This document shows, piece after piece, positions 7,833 to 15,535 of a DNA stretch of 64,000 nucleotides. Position numbers and translations under genes: made by a program. Origin of the DNA: Fidelibacterota bacterium (lineage in GTDB: Bacteria; Fidelibacterota; Marinisomatia; Marinisomatales; TCS55); the NCBI GenBank assembly GCA_014239435.1, contig JAAZYX010000026.1:62001-126000 (forward strand), read 5' to 3'. The notes under the pieces were generated by a model. The model worked only from the letters and a program-made list of their open reading frames with translations, did not search any database and was not told the origin of the DNA. Numbering within the stretch: position 1 is the stretch's first letter; each line of letters starts with the position of its first letter.

Positions 7833-8585
7833 TTAAAAAGTGAATGTTATTCCATTCGAAAATTGAATGTACGTATTCCCCAAAGTTCCGTGGGGGTCGT
7901 TATCATATCGGTAGTTCAACTTGATCGCAATTGAAAATGACTTATTCAGCGCAATATCAAGTCCTCCATCATATAACACACGGTAATCCTTCGCATCCGA
8001 AGAAGCAACTTGAAAATAGGCCGTATTATTCAACTGAATCGTGTCGGATAATTTCCACATATATGTTAGGTAATTGGTAGATCGAATTAGTTTTATTTCT
8101 GGTTCTGTCTCTAGCCCGTATGTCTCATTTTCCTGCATGGCGCCGATTCCTAAAAAAATCGTTGTTCGATTGCTGTTAGACAGTTTTAGTCTTAGCCCCG
8201 AACCTACAAGAAAACGATTGTTCAAATCTAAAAAATCATTAAATCCAAATTGAGCAAACCCTTCTAAAAAGTACTTTTCTGTTAGCGATTTAGTCAATCT
8301 CAAATGACCGAACCCCTTATTTACAATGGTATTTATATCCGCACCCTTTTCTTTTTCATATCCATTTTCATAATTAAGAATTAAGAAACTGGTCAATCCT
8401 TTTTTGATAGCCACATCCAGCCTGTATTCTGCTGCAATGTCCACAACTTCTTCATCTGCTTTTTCTACAGCAAGGTCAAGACTGAATTGGTGCATAATTC
8501 CATTAGCATTTCCCGCCCTCAAATCCTCGGTATTAACCTGCGCTTTCATACATCCAACGGAAAGTAAAATCAGGACATAATGCAT
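7833..8585 (-). CDS. DUF481-like outer-membrane beta-barrel protein
   Basis: A 250-residue protein with a hydrophobic N-terminal export signal (MHYVLILLSVGC) and many alternating-residue beta strands, ending in the phenylalanine typical of outer-membrane barrels (GITFTF). The pattern and length resemble the DUF481 family (salt-induced outer-membrane proteins), whose function is not known. I chose the ATG at 8585: the frame extends to 8702, but that part overlaps the antitoxin gene and lacks a signal peptide. It lies 37 bases after the antitoxin stop on the same strand, between two copies of the antitoxin 3' end, so it may have arrived by or been involved in a duplication. Confidence 0.65.
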   Translation of the reverse strand: MHYVLILLSVGCMKAQVNTEDLRAGNANGIMHQFSLDLAVEKADEEVVDIAAEYRLDVAIKKGLTSFLILNYENGYEKEKGADINTIVNKGFGHLRLTKSLTEKYFLEGFAQFGFNDFLDLNNRFLVGSGLRLKLSNSNRTTIFLGIGAMQENETYGLETEPEIKLIRSTNYLTYMWKLSDTIQLNNTAYFQVASSDAKDYRVLYDGGLDIALNKSFSIAIKLNYRYDNDPHGTLGNTYIQFSNGITFTF

Positions 8586-8622
8586 AATATTTTGTTTTGT
8601 AATCACTAATGCAAAAGAATTT

Positions 8623-8967
8623 CTAAATAAAGACAGCCGGCGACACGTTAAACTTTTCTGCCAGCGCCTGGATCTGGCGGGAGTTAAGGCTGCGTTTTCC
8701 ATTCAATATTTCCGAGACTACTCCCTGGCTGCCGATGTCTTTCATATCCTTCTGTTTAAGGCCGTGCTCGTCCATCAGCATTTTTAATACAGAAACAGGA
8801 TCAGCCTTTTGAACTGGGACATTCCGCTCTTCATACACTTCAATCAAACGGCCTACTGTTTCCATCAGCGACGCCAGCGGGTGGCGCTGGTCATTGGCGA
8901 CTTCATCAATCAGTGTATACAGAAAACGGACTCTATTATTGTATTGGGCTTTTGTGTGTGGAACCAT
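8623..8967 (-). CDS. higA: HigA-type helix-turn-helix antitoxin (no intact toxin beside it)
   Basis: A 114-residue protein of the HigA/COG5499 type: a helical N-terminal half (HPLASLMETVGRLIEVYEER) and a C-terminal XRE helix-turn-helix (LMDEHGLKQKDMKDIGSQ, then VVSEILNGKRSLN). Such proteins neutralise a HigB/RelE-type RNase and repress their own operon. The frame is intact. Its ATG lies two bases after the stop of a truncated RelE-like toxin remnant, the usual toxin-antitoxin order, but that toxin lacks its N-terminal part. It may therefore be an orphan antitoxin that now acts only as a regulator; this is inference. Confidence 0.8.
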   Translation of the reverse strand: MVPHTKAQYNNRVRFLYTLIDEVANDQRHPLASLMETVGRLIEVYEERNVPVQKADPVSVLKMLMDEHGLKQKDMKDIGSQGVVSEILNGKRSLNSRQIQALAEKFNVSPAVFI

Positions 8968-8969
8968 AT

Positions 8970-9047
8970 TTATTTGTTCTTAATCATGTGCTCGTATTCG
9001 CTGTGAGATTCAATCCAAATCCAAAATCGAGATACAGCTCGATTCAT
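8970..9047 (-). pseudogene. C-terminal remnant of a RelE/HigB-superfamily toxin
   Basis: The 25-codon minus-strand frame reads MNRAVSRFWIWIESHSEYEH, then MIKNK and a stop. The pattern RAxxxxFWIWIxSHxEYExMI matches the C-terminal end of RelE-superfamily toxins (commonly YRAL...IWFWIGSHxEYDxLI). The expected 60 or so N-terminal residues are absent: the upstream antitoxin-like frame stops at 9047-9049, directly against this fragment. A deletion that removed most of the toxin gene explains this. No toxic activity is expected from such a fragment. Confidence 0.65.
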
Positions 9048-9247
9048 TATAGCTTTTTTAGCAATCCATTTTCTTTATCATCAAATGCTTCTTTTTCTAA
9101 AAAATCCAATTCCCCTGCTGCAGAATCTTTCTCGATCTCATTATCCCATTGTTCCCATTCCCTTTAAAAAAACCAATTTTTAATACGAGCATATTCCCTT
9201 TTTGGAAGCGATTCAATGGCTATTTCTATTTCTTCTACTTTTGTCAT
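9047..9247 (-). pseudogene. Antitoxin gene broken by an in-frame stop
   Basis: The frame starts MTKVEEIEIAIESLPKREYA, then RIKNWFF, meets a TAA at 9164-9166, and continues in the same frame as REWEQWDNEIEKDSAAGELD and onward to a TAA at 9047-9049. Read through, this is a 66-codon antitoxin of the kind paired with RelE-like toxins, with the NWF-x-x-R-x-W-x-x-W pattern. Related proteins commonly have Glu at the stop position, so one G-to-T change (GAA to TAA) would explain it. The stop sits beside a run of seven T, so a sequencing error is a weaker alternative. Start ATG at 9247 has AGAGGA about eight bases upstream. Confidence 0.65.
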
Positions 9248-9362
9248 AAAATGTGTCCTCTGTATTAAAGCCTACTTATTGCGATAGTGTGTTCAAGTTT
9301 ATTGAAGGATGGTAAATCAAACCAAATTTAATCACAATCACGTATTATTAGTTTGATCTAAT

Positions 9363-9467
9363 GGAACTCACTTGCTCTAGCGGGAACGCCTGAGAATCCC
9401 CGCCTGCCCTCCCGCTGGTCGGGAGCGGGCAGGGAACCCACTTAATTTGCGGGAACGCGTGAGAATC
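9363..9467. repeat. Tandem duplication including the 3' end of tRNA-Sec, with a palindrome
   Basis: Two related copies lie about 70 bases apart: 9363-9398 and 9433-9467. The best-conserved part, GCGGGAACGCnTGAGAATC, matches in 18 of 19 positions (9380-9398 and 9449-9467); the second copy is the 3' acceptor/T-arm end of the tRNA-Sec gene. Between them is a GC-rich palindrome with CCTGCCC (9403-9409) and GGGCAGG (9427-9433) as outer arms and TCCCG/CGGGA as inner arms. It could be a REP-like palindrome or the trace of an integration or slippage event. No integrase is nearby. Confidence 0.6.
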
Positions 9468-9541
9468 GAACTCACCGGACTTGTCACCAAGTCCCAACGG
9501 TTTTGAAGACCGCGGCCGGCACCAGCCTTGCAATCATTCCC
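9450..9541 (-). tRNA. selC: tRNA-Sec (anticodon UCA), selenocysteine
   Basis: A 92-base tRNA reading UGA. The anticodon loop is CTTCAAA with anticodon TCA, closed by CGGT/ACCG, as in other bacterial tRNA-Sec. A long variable arm (GGACTTG, gtga, CAAGTCC) and a T arm with GTGAG/CTCAC and loop TTCGATT follow. The acceptor stem GGGAATGA pairs with GCGTTCCC, with one G-U pair and a mismatch at the eighth position. Discriminator is G; the 3' CCA is not encoded (CAA follows). This implies selenoprotein synthesis; selA, selB and selD are not in the window. Confidence 0.93.
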
Positions 9542-9548
9542 ATTTTTT

Positions 9549-9612
9549 AACACCAAGACACTAAGTAAATCTAAAATAATAACTACAAAACCATCATGAT
9601 GAACTTGGTGTT
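9549..9612. repeat. Inverted repeat AACACCAAG/CTTGGTGTT in the gap upstream of tRNA-Sec
   Basis: Perfect 9-base arms at 9549-9557 and 9604-9612 are separated by 46 AT-rich bases, between the tRNA-Sec 5' end and the end of the SPOR-protein gene. The arms continue with looser matches (ACACTAAG and TTCTTTGTGTTT). It may be a diverged interspersed repeat or part of a transcription end; no function is shown. Confidence 0.35.
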
Positions 9613-9655
9613 CTTTGTGTTTGAATCTATTCCTCTTTGCGCCTCTGCGCCTACA

Positions 9656-10477
9656 TCACTTCGGCCTATTGAGAACCCGGTAGTTTACACCAAATTCTTT
9701 TTTAATTCTTTTTCCAATCTCTACCGCGTCAGTTTTACGCTCAAATCTTACAACACGAACTGCGTGCAGCCGCATTCCGTGCGACGAAACTTCATCAATC
9801 TGTACAGGGAATCCGCCGGTAATAATCTGCTCTTTTAGTTTGCGGGCATTGTCATATTTCCGAAAGGCGCCGACCTGCACAATCCACGGTTTTGGGCGAG
9901 CCGTCTTTGTTTCCTTTTTTCCTTCCGCTACTTTATTTAAATCTAGCTTCACAAGTTTCATATCGCTGCCGGCTGGCTTCAAATTTTTGTATCCGTATTG
10001 TGCGTACGCCAATCCAGGATAATGCCGCATCGCCCAGCGAAGATAGATCCGCGCGCTGTCCCGCTCTCCGGTGGCTTCAAAACTGTTTACCAACAAATCC
10101 AACGTGCGCTGATGGTGTTCGCCGTCCTTATAATAAAACAGCGCCTTTTTGAGTTGCGCGCTCGCTTGGGAATACAGTCCTCGGGCGAACATATATTCGC
10201 CAATCTTGAGTGTTGCTTCATCCGCGAAACGGCTTCTGGGATATTGTCTCAGGATGGACTGAAACTTGCGAACAGCCGAATCACCGTTGGTGGTTGTCAG
10301 AGCATCCAGGTATAATACGCCATCGTTATTGGAAAAACGGGACTTGAGCTCAGTCAGAGCATCCCGCACTTCCACAATGCGCCCTTCGTTAATCAGCGAA
10401 AGATAGAGGTCAATATTTTGAGAAGCGGCACAGGAAATGAAAAAAACTATTCCCGAAATCAGCCGCCGAAGATTCAT
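9656..10477 (-). CDS. Exported TPR-like protein with C-terminal SPOR domain
   Basis: A 273-residue protein. A signal peptide covers about residues 1-19. A helical repeat region (about 25-170) carries TPR/YbgF-like features (FQSILRQYPRSRFADEATLK). The C-terminal SPOR domain (about 195-270) starts PWIVQVGAFRKYDNARKLKE. SPOR domains bind peptidoglycan strands lacking stem peptides at the division septum, so a septal or cell-wall role in the periplasm is likely. The start overlaps the stop of the LapB-like gene by four bases (10474-10477), so the two are probably translated from one transcript. A second SPOR protein lies at 52621. Confidence 0.75.
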   Translation of the reverse strand: MNLRRLISGIVFFISCAASQNIDLYLSLINEGRIVEVRDALTELKSRFSNNDGVLYLDALTTTNGDSAVRKFQSILRQYPRSRFADEATLKIGEYMFARGLYSQASAQLKKALFYYKDGEHHQRTLDLLVNSFEATGERDSARIYLRWAMRHYPGLAYAQYGYKNLKPAGSDMKLVKLDLNKVAEGKKETKTARPKPWIVQVGAFRKYDNARKLKEQIITGGFPVQIDEVSSHGMRLHAVRVVRFERKTDAVEIGKRIKKEFGVNYRVLNRPK

Positions 10478-11526
10478 GCGTTTTTTTCTGCGGATGTGAT
10501 GAGTTCCATGAGTTCGTCAATCTGGTGCGCTAGTTCATGCGGCCGCGAGGTATCGAGCGATAATTTCAGTTTCATCAGCCGTACGTGCGCCGAGTCGGTA
10601 TTCTTGCTTAGCGTATCGTTTACAAGTTCAAGCGCTTTTCGGTGCTCGCCCTTTTCCTCGTACACATTCGCAAGCTTGGCGAGAGCGTCAATATTGGATG
10701 AATCTCTGTCCAGCACCCGTAAATAAAATTTTTCCACTTCGCTGAATCTTCCGAGATCAAATAGCGCCGTCTCGATTTTTGAAAACACCCGCCGGCTTTG
10801 TTCCGGAGTGAGAATGCTAAACTGTTCCCACGCTTCCACCGCCTTCACAAGATTTCGTTCGTCCGCGAGCAAATCACCTTTCCGCATGTACGGCAGTCCA
10901 AAGTTTGGCGCCAATCGGATCGCATTATCAAAACTGGCTTCCGCGCCGGCTCTGTCACCGTGAGCAAGTTTGTCCATTCCCTGAAACACCTGAAATTCCG
11001 CAAGCCGATTTACATCCTTACTGTGGTTCAGCCTTTCCGAAAGTTTTGCCATGGCGGCTGCTTGTTCCCAATCGCGTTCGCGTTCGGCAATATCCAAAAG
11101 GAATTCAATAACCCATGTATTTTTTCGGTCAATTTTAAGAACCCGTTCGCCTTCTTGCTTCGCTTTTCCCAACTTTCCGTGTCGGAAATAATCCAGTGCG
11201 AGAGATTTGTGGATTTCAATTTTGACTGAATCCGGAAGGCTCGGCCGAACGGTTAGCGCCTGGTGAATTTTGATCGCCTGTTCAGGATGGCCGTCCTCAC
11301 GGAGCAAATCACCGAGCTGAAGATACGCGTCAACATGCTCCGTATCCTGTTTGACGACGTCCCGTAGATGTTCCATCGCGGTATGTGTATCGCCGCGGAC
11401 GATCGCATTCAGCGCTTCCGTATAAAGTGATTCGGTTCTGGGTTTTTTCTTGGGTTGATTAAGGTAAAAAGCAATCCCGGCAATCACCAGGGCGGCAATT
11501 ACAGTTACAATAAGAAATTGGTCCAA
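10474..11526 (-). CDS. Membrane-anchored TPR protein, LapB-like
   Basis: A 350-residue protein with one N-terminal membrane helix (about residues 4-22) and eight or so TPR units (for example LYTEALNAIVRGDTHTAMEH and AYLQLGDLLREDGHPEQAI). Gene order next to LapA matches the LapA-LapB pair that controls LPS synthesis in gamma-proteobacteria by steering LpxC to FtsH. Unlike E. coli LapB, there is no C-terminal rubredoxin-like CxxC pair: the protein ends ELMELITSAEKNA. The call is therefore LapB-like by anchor, repeats and neighbour; the regulatory role is inferred. Confidence 0.7.
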   Translation of the reverse strand: MDQFLIVTVIAALVIAGIAFYLNQPKKKPRTESLYTEALNAIVRGDTHTAMEHLRDVVKQDTEHVDAYLQLGDLLREDGHPEQAIKIHQALTVRPSLPDSVKIEIHKSLALDYFRHGKLGKAKQEGERVLKIDRKNTWVIEFLLDIAERERDWEQAAAMAKLSERLNHSKDVNRLAEFQVFQGMDKLAHGDRAGAEASFDNAIRLAPNFGLPYMRKGDLLADERNLVKAVEAWEQFSILTPEQSRRVFSKIETALFDLGRFSEVEKFYLRVLDRDSSNIDALAKLANVYEEKGEHRKALELVNDTLSKNTDSAHVRLMKLKLSLDTSRPHELAHQIDELMELITSAEKNA

Positions 11527-11528
11527 GC

Positions 11529-11855
11529 CTAGACGTCCTCATCTTCCGAATCGTAAATACCTTCATCGATGGCAACATTCCGAAGATCATTAAGCTCGTC
11601 CGAAAGACGGCGATTTTTGGTCCGAAGAGAACGATTATCCGCTTTGGAAGATAAAATAGATGTTACGCCTACGCCGTAGCCGATCAGGATGCCGGCAGCA
11701 AGAGCGCCGAGCATAATCATGGAAACGGGTGCCGCAGGAAATTCCGTGAAAAGCAGGTCAACGTACACCTTAGATGCGTCGCCCGCGTTCTGGGTGAGGA
11801 AATACACCAGTGCTAAAATCAAAGTAAGTACTGCAAAAATTCGTACAAGTTTCAT
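11529..11855 (-). CDS. lapA: LapA-domain membrane protein
   Basis: A 108-residue protein with two membrane helices (about residues 4-21 and 43-66) and a short charged coiled-coil tail (KNRRLSDELNDLRN). The layout and the sequence FPAAPVSMIMLGALAAGILI match the LapA (DUF1049) domain. It sits two bases upstream of the LapB-like gene, and its ATG coincides with the end of miaB. In E. coli LapA works with LapB at the inner membrane; here the same partnership is inferred from adjacency. Confidence 0.75.
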   Translation of the reverse strand: MKLVRIFAVLTLILALVYFLTQNAGDASKVYVDLLFTEFPAAPVSMIMLGALAAGILIGYGVGVTSILSSKADNRSLRTKNRRLSDELNDLRNVAIDEGIYDSEDEDV

Positions 11856-13177
11856 TATGCTGCCGCCTTTGCTTTCAAAAGTTTTCCATGCAAGCTGATG
11901 CCTCTAGCTTCGATTATCTCTACCGGAACCATGTCCTTAATTTTAGCATTCCCGCAGTTAAAAATTACCCATTTATTTGCATCCGTTCTGCCGGCCCATT
12001 TTTCGCTCGATCGCTTACTCGGCTTCTCAACCAACACCTGTTCCACTTTGCCGACTTGTTCAAGATTTCGCTCAAATGTATGCTGTTTTTGTAATGCCAT
12101 AATTTTCTCGAGCCGATCCTGCATCACCTCCGCCGGTACGTGATCTGTAAACTCCGCTGCCTTTGTTCCCGGACGGGAAGAATACTTGAAGGTAAACGCC
12201 GAATCAAATTTAATTGCATTCATGACCTCCATCGTCTTATTAAACTCAGAATCTGTCTCGCCGGGGAAACCGACAATAATGTCTGTGGATATCCCAACAT
12301 TCGGCAGTGTATTTCGGATGGTGTCCGCAAGCTTCAAAAAATGCTCCCGCGAATAGGTTCGGTTCATCCGTTTTAAAATCCGATTGGATCCTGCCTGAAG
12401 CGGAAGATGCACATAATTGCAAATATTGTCATACGTCGCCATGACGTTGAGAACATCTTCGGTCATGTCCTGCGGATGCGGCGATGTGTATCGAATCCTC
12501 CGAATTCCATCCACACGTGCAACGGCTTCCAAAAGGGCTGCGAAATTGTCGCCGTCATTGCTGAAGGAATTTACATTTTGTCCCAGAAGTGTAATCTCAG
12601 GAAAACCCTGTTCAGCTGCGTTTCGCGCCTCCGATACGATGCTATCCACACTTCGGCTTCGCTCCCGTCCCCGTGTAAATGGGACAATGCAGAATGTGCA
12701 GAATTTGTCACAGCCGCGCATAATGGAAATCCACGCATTGATGCCTTCGTTCCGGCTCGGAAACATGCCGTCGTACACTTCGAACCGGGACAATTGCGTA
12801 TCCACTTTCGAATTCGAAGATTCCATTCTGCTCCGAATTAAACCCGGAAGGCGCCGATAGGAATCGGGTCCGAGCACCAAATCTACGTAAGGCCTTGATT
12901 CAAGAATGTCATCTTGCAAATGCTGTGCCATGCAGCCCAGCACGCCGATAATCATGCTCGGCTTTTCCTGCTTCAATTTGTAATAGCGCCCAAGCTGGGA
13001 GTGTACTTTTTCTTCTGCATGTTCTCGAATAGCGCACGTGTTCACAAATACGGCATCGGCTTGTTCAATTTTTTCGGTGGCTGAAAATCCTTCTTTTTCC
13101 AGCAAACCGGCAACCAGTTCGCTGTCCGCCACATTCATTTGGCAGCCAAAAGTTTCTATGAAATAGGATTTATGCAT
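11855..13177 (-). CDS. miaB: MiaB, tRNA-2-methylthio-N6-dimethylallyladenosine synthase
   Basis: Radical-SAM methylthiotransferase that adds a methylthio group to i6A37 of tRNAs reading UNN codons. The 440-residue protein has the N-terminal UPF0004 domain with cluster cysteines (FGCQMNVADSE near residue 10, NTCAIREHAEEK, GVLGCMAQ). The radical-SAM motif CDKFCTFC (CxxxCxxC) follows near residue 155. Then come the ILKRMNRTYSREHF region typical of MiaB and a C-terminal TRAM domain. Length is normal. It is upstream of lapA and overlaps it by one base. Substrate could in principle be that of the related MtaB or RimO, but the motifs favour MiaB. Confidence 0.94.
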   Translation of the reverse strand: MHKSYFIETFGCQMNVADSELVAGLLEKEGFSATEKIEQADAVFVNTCAIREHAEEKVHSQLGRYYKLKQEKPSMIIGVLGCMAQHLQDDILESRPYVDLVLGPDSYRRLPGLIRSRMESSNSKVDTQLSRFEVYDGMFPSRNEGINAWISIMRGCDKFCTFCIVPFTRGRERSRSVDSIVSEARNAAEQGFPEITLLGQNVNSFSNDGDNFAALLEAVARVDGIRRIRYTSPHPQDMTEDVLNVMATYDNICNYVHLPLQAGSNRILKRMNRTYSREHFLKLADTIRNTLPNVGISTDIIVGFPGETDSEFNKTMEVMNAIKFDSAFTFKYSSRPGTKAAEFTDHVPAEVMQDRLEKIMALQKQHTFERNLEQVGKVEQVLVEKPSKRSSEKWAGRTDANKWVIFNCGNAKIKDMVPVEIIEARGISLHGKLLKAKAAA

Positions 13178-13219
13178 GGGTCTCCGGGACGATTATCTCA
13201 GAGAAAAAAGGGATTCCGG

Positions 13220-14149
13220 TTACTTTAAGTATCCGGTGAAAATATAATTCAGCGGATTTTGCGCTTGTCCATTCCGGTGAATTTCATAATGCAGATGCGG
13301 TCCCGCCGATCGCCCGGAATTTCCGGATTTTCCGATGAGTTGTCCGCGCTCAATCTTCTGGCCTTTCTTGACGGCATAATTCGAAAGGTGCGCATAAATG
13401 GTTCTATAGCCGGCACCATGATCGAGCTTAATCACTTTCCCGAATCCGCCTTCTCTTCCGGCATATTTTACAATACCGTCAGCCGGTGCGTAAATCGGCG
13501 TTCCGGTATTCACTGCAAAATCCTGCCCATAGTGAAATCGGGATTTCCCCGTAAAGGGATCACTTCGGTAACCGAATCGGGAATTCAGATACCCTTCCGT
13601 TACGGGAGATATGGATGGAACCGAACCTAACTGATCCGCATCTTGCGTGACGCGGTCATAAATATCCACATAACTTTTGAGTTCAAGCTTAATTTTTCTC
13701 GATAATTTATCAAGGTCTGTCTGCAGGGAAGAAATTTTTAATTCCAATTCCGATCTCAAATCGCCGGACATATTCGTAGTAGATAATCGAACACCGCCAA
13801 TGCCAACCTTCCGCACATCTTCGTCAATTTTAGGCAGGCCGGCGTAGGTTCTCAGCGCTATGTCTTTCTGTTCTATATTCGTTACCTGTCCGGAAAGCAA
13901 TTCCATTTTTGATTGAAGCGTGACGAGGTCGCTTTCCATCAATTTGTATTCATCTTTGAGAGTTGACGCCTGAACTTTATATAAGGAATCGGTTAAAAAT
14001 TCCGCGCTTAAAAAGAGAACAGAAGCAATTGCGATAACGGAAACTGACAGCAACGCAAAAAGGCGCTGGCCGCTTACGGACCAGTGCCGGACGCCCGCAT
14101 CATGTTCCGATACGAGAGTATAGCGTTTGTATGACTTGGATCTTTTCAT
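13220..14149 (-). CDS. M23-family murein endopeptidase with coiled coil
   Basis: A 309-residue protein with a short basic cytoplasmic start, one membrane helix (about residues 30-50), a coiled-coil region (about 60-160) and a C-terminal LytM/M23 domain (about 185-300). The zinc ligands are visible: HYGQDF (His, Asp) and HLHYE. Active M23 enzymes cut peptidoglycan cross-links; here all ligands are present, so it should be catalytic. The membrane anchor puts the domain in the periplasm. It lies between miaB and the sigma factor gene with a 43-base gap on the miaB side. Confidence 0.85.
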   Translation of the reverse strand: MKRSKSYKRYTLVSEHDAGVRHWSVSGQRLFALLSVSVIAIASVLFLSAEFLTDSLYKVQASTLKDEYKLMESDLVTLQSKMELLSGQVTNIEQKDIALRTYAGLPKIDEDVRKVGIGGVRLSTTNMSGDLRSELELKISSLQTDLDKLSRKIKLELKSYVDIYDRVTQDADQLGSVPSISPVTEGYLNSRFGYRSDPFTGKSRFHYGQDFAVNTGTPIYAPADGIVKYAGREGGFGKVIKLDHGAGYRTIYAHLSNYAVKKGQKIERGQLIGKSGNSGRSAGPHLHYEIHRNGQAQNPLNYIFTGYLK

Positions 14150-14212
14150 AAATAAGTTGCAATAAAATAGTGCGGAATTTTACACCTAATTCCGAATGCG
14201 ATTCAAACTGTT

Positions 14213-15052
14213 TTAAGAGAGATATAAAAGTAGAAGTTTTGAGTTTGTATTATGCCGGAGGCGTTGGAGTGCGCGTTCTTTAATTTGCCGGATTCTTTCA
14301 CCGGTTACACCAAGATCCGCGCCGATTTCCTCAAGATTTTTTGACTCAGATCCGCTCAGCCCAAAATAACTTAAGAGCACCGTTTGCTCCTGCTCGCTTA
14401 GGGACCTCATTGCATTCCGGATTTCCGTTTCGAGCGATTCCTTCATAGTTTGAATTTCAGGGCGGTGGTCTTCTGAAGATAAAAAATCCTTTAGCGTTGC
14501 TTCTGAATCGCCCACCGGATCATCAAGCGATACGGGATCGCTGGCGGACTGAATCAGGTTTTCGATCCAGTGAATCGTAGTATCGCTGATTTCCGCTAAT
14601 TCTTCCGAAGTCGGTTCCCGCTCGAAGACCTGTTCCAATTCGAGAGATCGCTTGTACAGTTTTCCCATAGATTCAGTCACATTCGCCGGCAATCGGATGG
14701 TTCTGCCGGTCTTGGATATCGCTTGGCGGATACTTTGGGAAATCCACCAAACCGCATAGGAAATGAATTTAAATCCGCGCGTTTCATCAAACTTGTGGAC
14801 CGCCTTTATTAGCCCGAGATTGCCTTCATTAATGAGATCTTCCAACGGAATACCATGATGCTGAAATTTTTTGGCAACAGCAACCACAAACCTGAGATTA
14901 TGGGTAATGAGTTTATCAAACGATTCCTGATCGCCTTTTTTCGAAAGCTGGGCAAGCCGTACTTCTTCGCTCGCAGGAAGAGGTTCAATCTTTTTGATTT
15001 CCTCTATATAAAGGTCAAGAGCAGATTTCCCGCCTTGTGATTGTCTTGCCAA
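14213..15052 (-). CDS. rpoD: Primary-type RNA polymerase sigma-70 factor (short form)
   Basis: A 279-residue sigma-70 with region 1.2 (ALDLYIEEIKKIEPL), region 2 with the core-binding and -10-melting segments (LINEGNLGLIKAVHKFDETR, then GFKFISYAVWWISQSIRQAI), region 3, and region 4 with the helix-turn-helix for the -35 element (LGVTGERIRQIKERALQRLR). Region 1.1 is missing, as in the primary sigma factors of Bacteroidota and relatives, which are about 285 residues. It is most likely the housekeeping sigma factor; a RpoS-like alternative factor is a less likely reading. Neighbours are the M23 peptidase and a coiled-coil protein. Confidence 0.82.
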   Translation of the reverse strand: MARQSQGGKSALDLYIEEIKKIEPLPASEEVRLAQLSKKGDQESFDKLITHNLRFVVAVAKKFQHHGIPLEDLINEGNLGLIKAVHKFDETRGFKFISYAVWWISQSIRQAISKTGRTIRLPANVTESMGKLYKRSLELEQVFEREPTSEELAEISDTTIHWIENLIQSASDPVSLDDPVGDSEATLKDFLSSEDHRPEIQTMKESLETEIRNAMRSLSEQEQTVLLSYFGLSGSESKNLEEIGADLGVTGERIRQIKERALQRLRHNTNSKLLLLYLS

Positions 15053-15061
15053 ATCGGCGCT

Positions 15062-15484
15062 TTACTCAGGCTCTGCCGGACGATCGGTTTCCGGCTGCGG
15101 TTCAGTTTTTACGTCCTCGCTTAAAACCGAAATTTCTTCATCGTTAAGATCATATTCTTTTTTGATCCTCTCAATCTCAGCCTTCTTCTCATCAAGGGCG
15201 CTTTGAATATCATCAATCCTTTGGACAAGCTGATAGAATTCCGTGTTTCCGGTGAAGTTGACCATGTTGTCCTCTCGAGCATGCTTGTACGAAAGTCGTC
15301 CGAGCTTTTCGTACGACGCGCTGATATCCCGGCTCAGCTGATGGATTTCAATCTTGATTTTGCTGACGCGGGTAATTTCTTCCGTTTTGGCCACAGCAAT
15401 TTTGCTGACCTCCTCGGCCTTTTCGACTGCGGCATCGCCCCAGTCTTTCATATTTTTCTTTAAATCATCCCAAAGTTTTGACAT
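15062..15484 (-). CDS. Small coiled-coil protein of unknown function
   Basis: A 140-residue hydrophilic protein, not recognised. It has an amphipathic start (MSKLWDDLKKNMKDWGDAAV), a long helical middle with heptad-like spacing, and an acidic, proline-containing tail. There is no signal peptide or membrane helix. It ends nine bases before the sigma factor start, so the two are likely cotranscribed, and a role near the envelope or in regulation is possible but unsupported. Confidence 0.6.
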   Translation of the reverse strand: MSKLWDDLKKNMKDWGDAAVEKAEEVSKIAVAKTEEITRVSKIKIEIHQLSRDISASYEKLGRLSYKHAREDNMVNFTGNTEFYQLVQRIDDIQSALDEKKAEIERIKKEYDLNDEEISVLSEDVKTEPQPETDRPAEPE

Positions 15485-15535
15485 ATCTGCTCCGTTATCT
15501 GTCAGAATGTAAAGGTATCTTTCGTTCGAAGGAAA

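Noticed and set aside
9363-9541. Prophage or integrative-element attachment site at tRNA-Sec
   Set aside because: The repeat is only 70 bases from the tRNA and no integrase is in the window; a local duplication explains it equally well.
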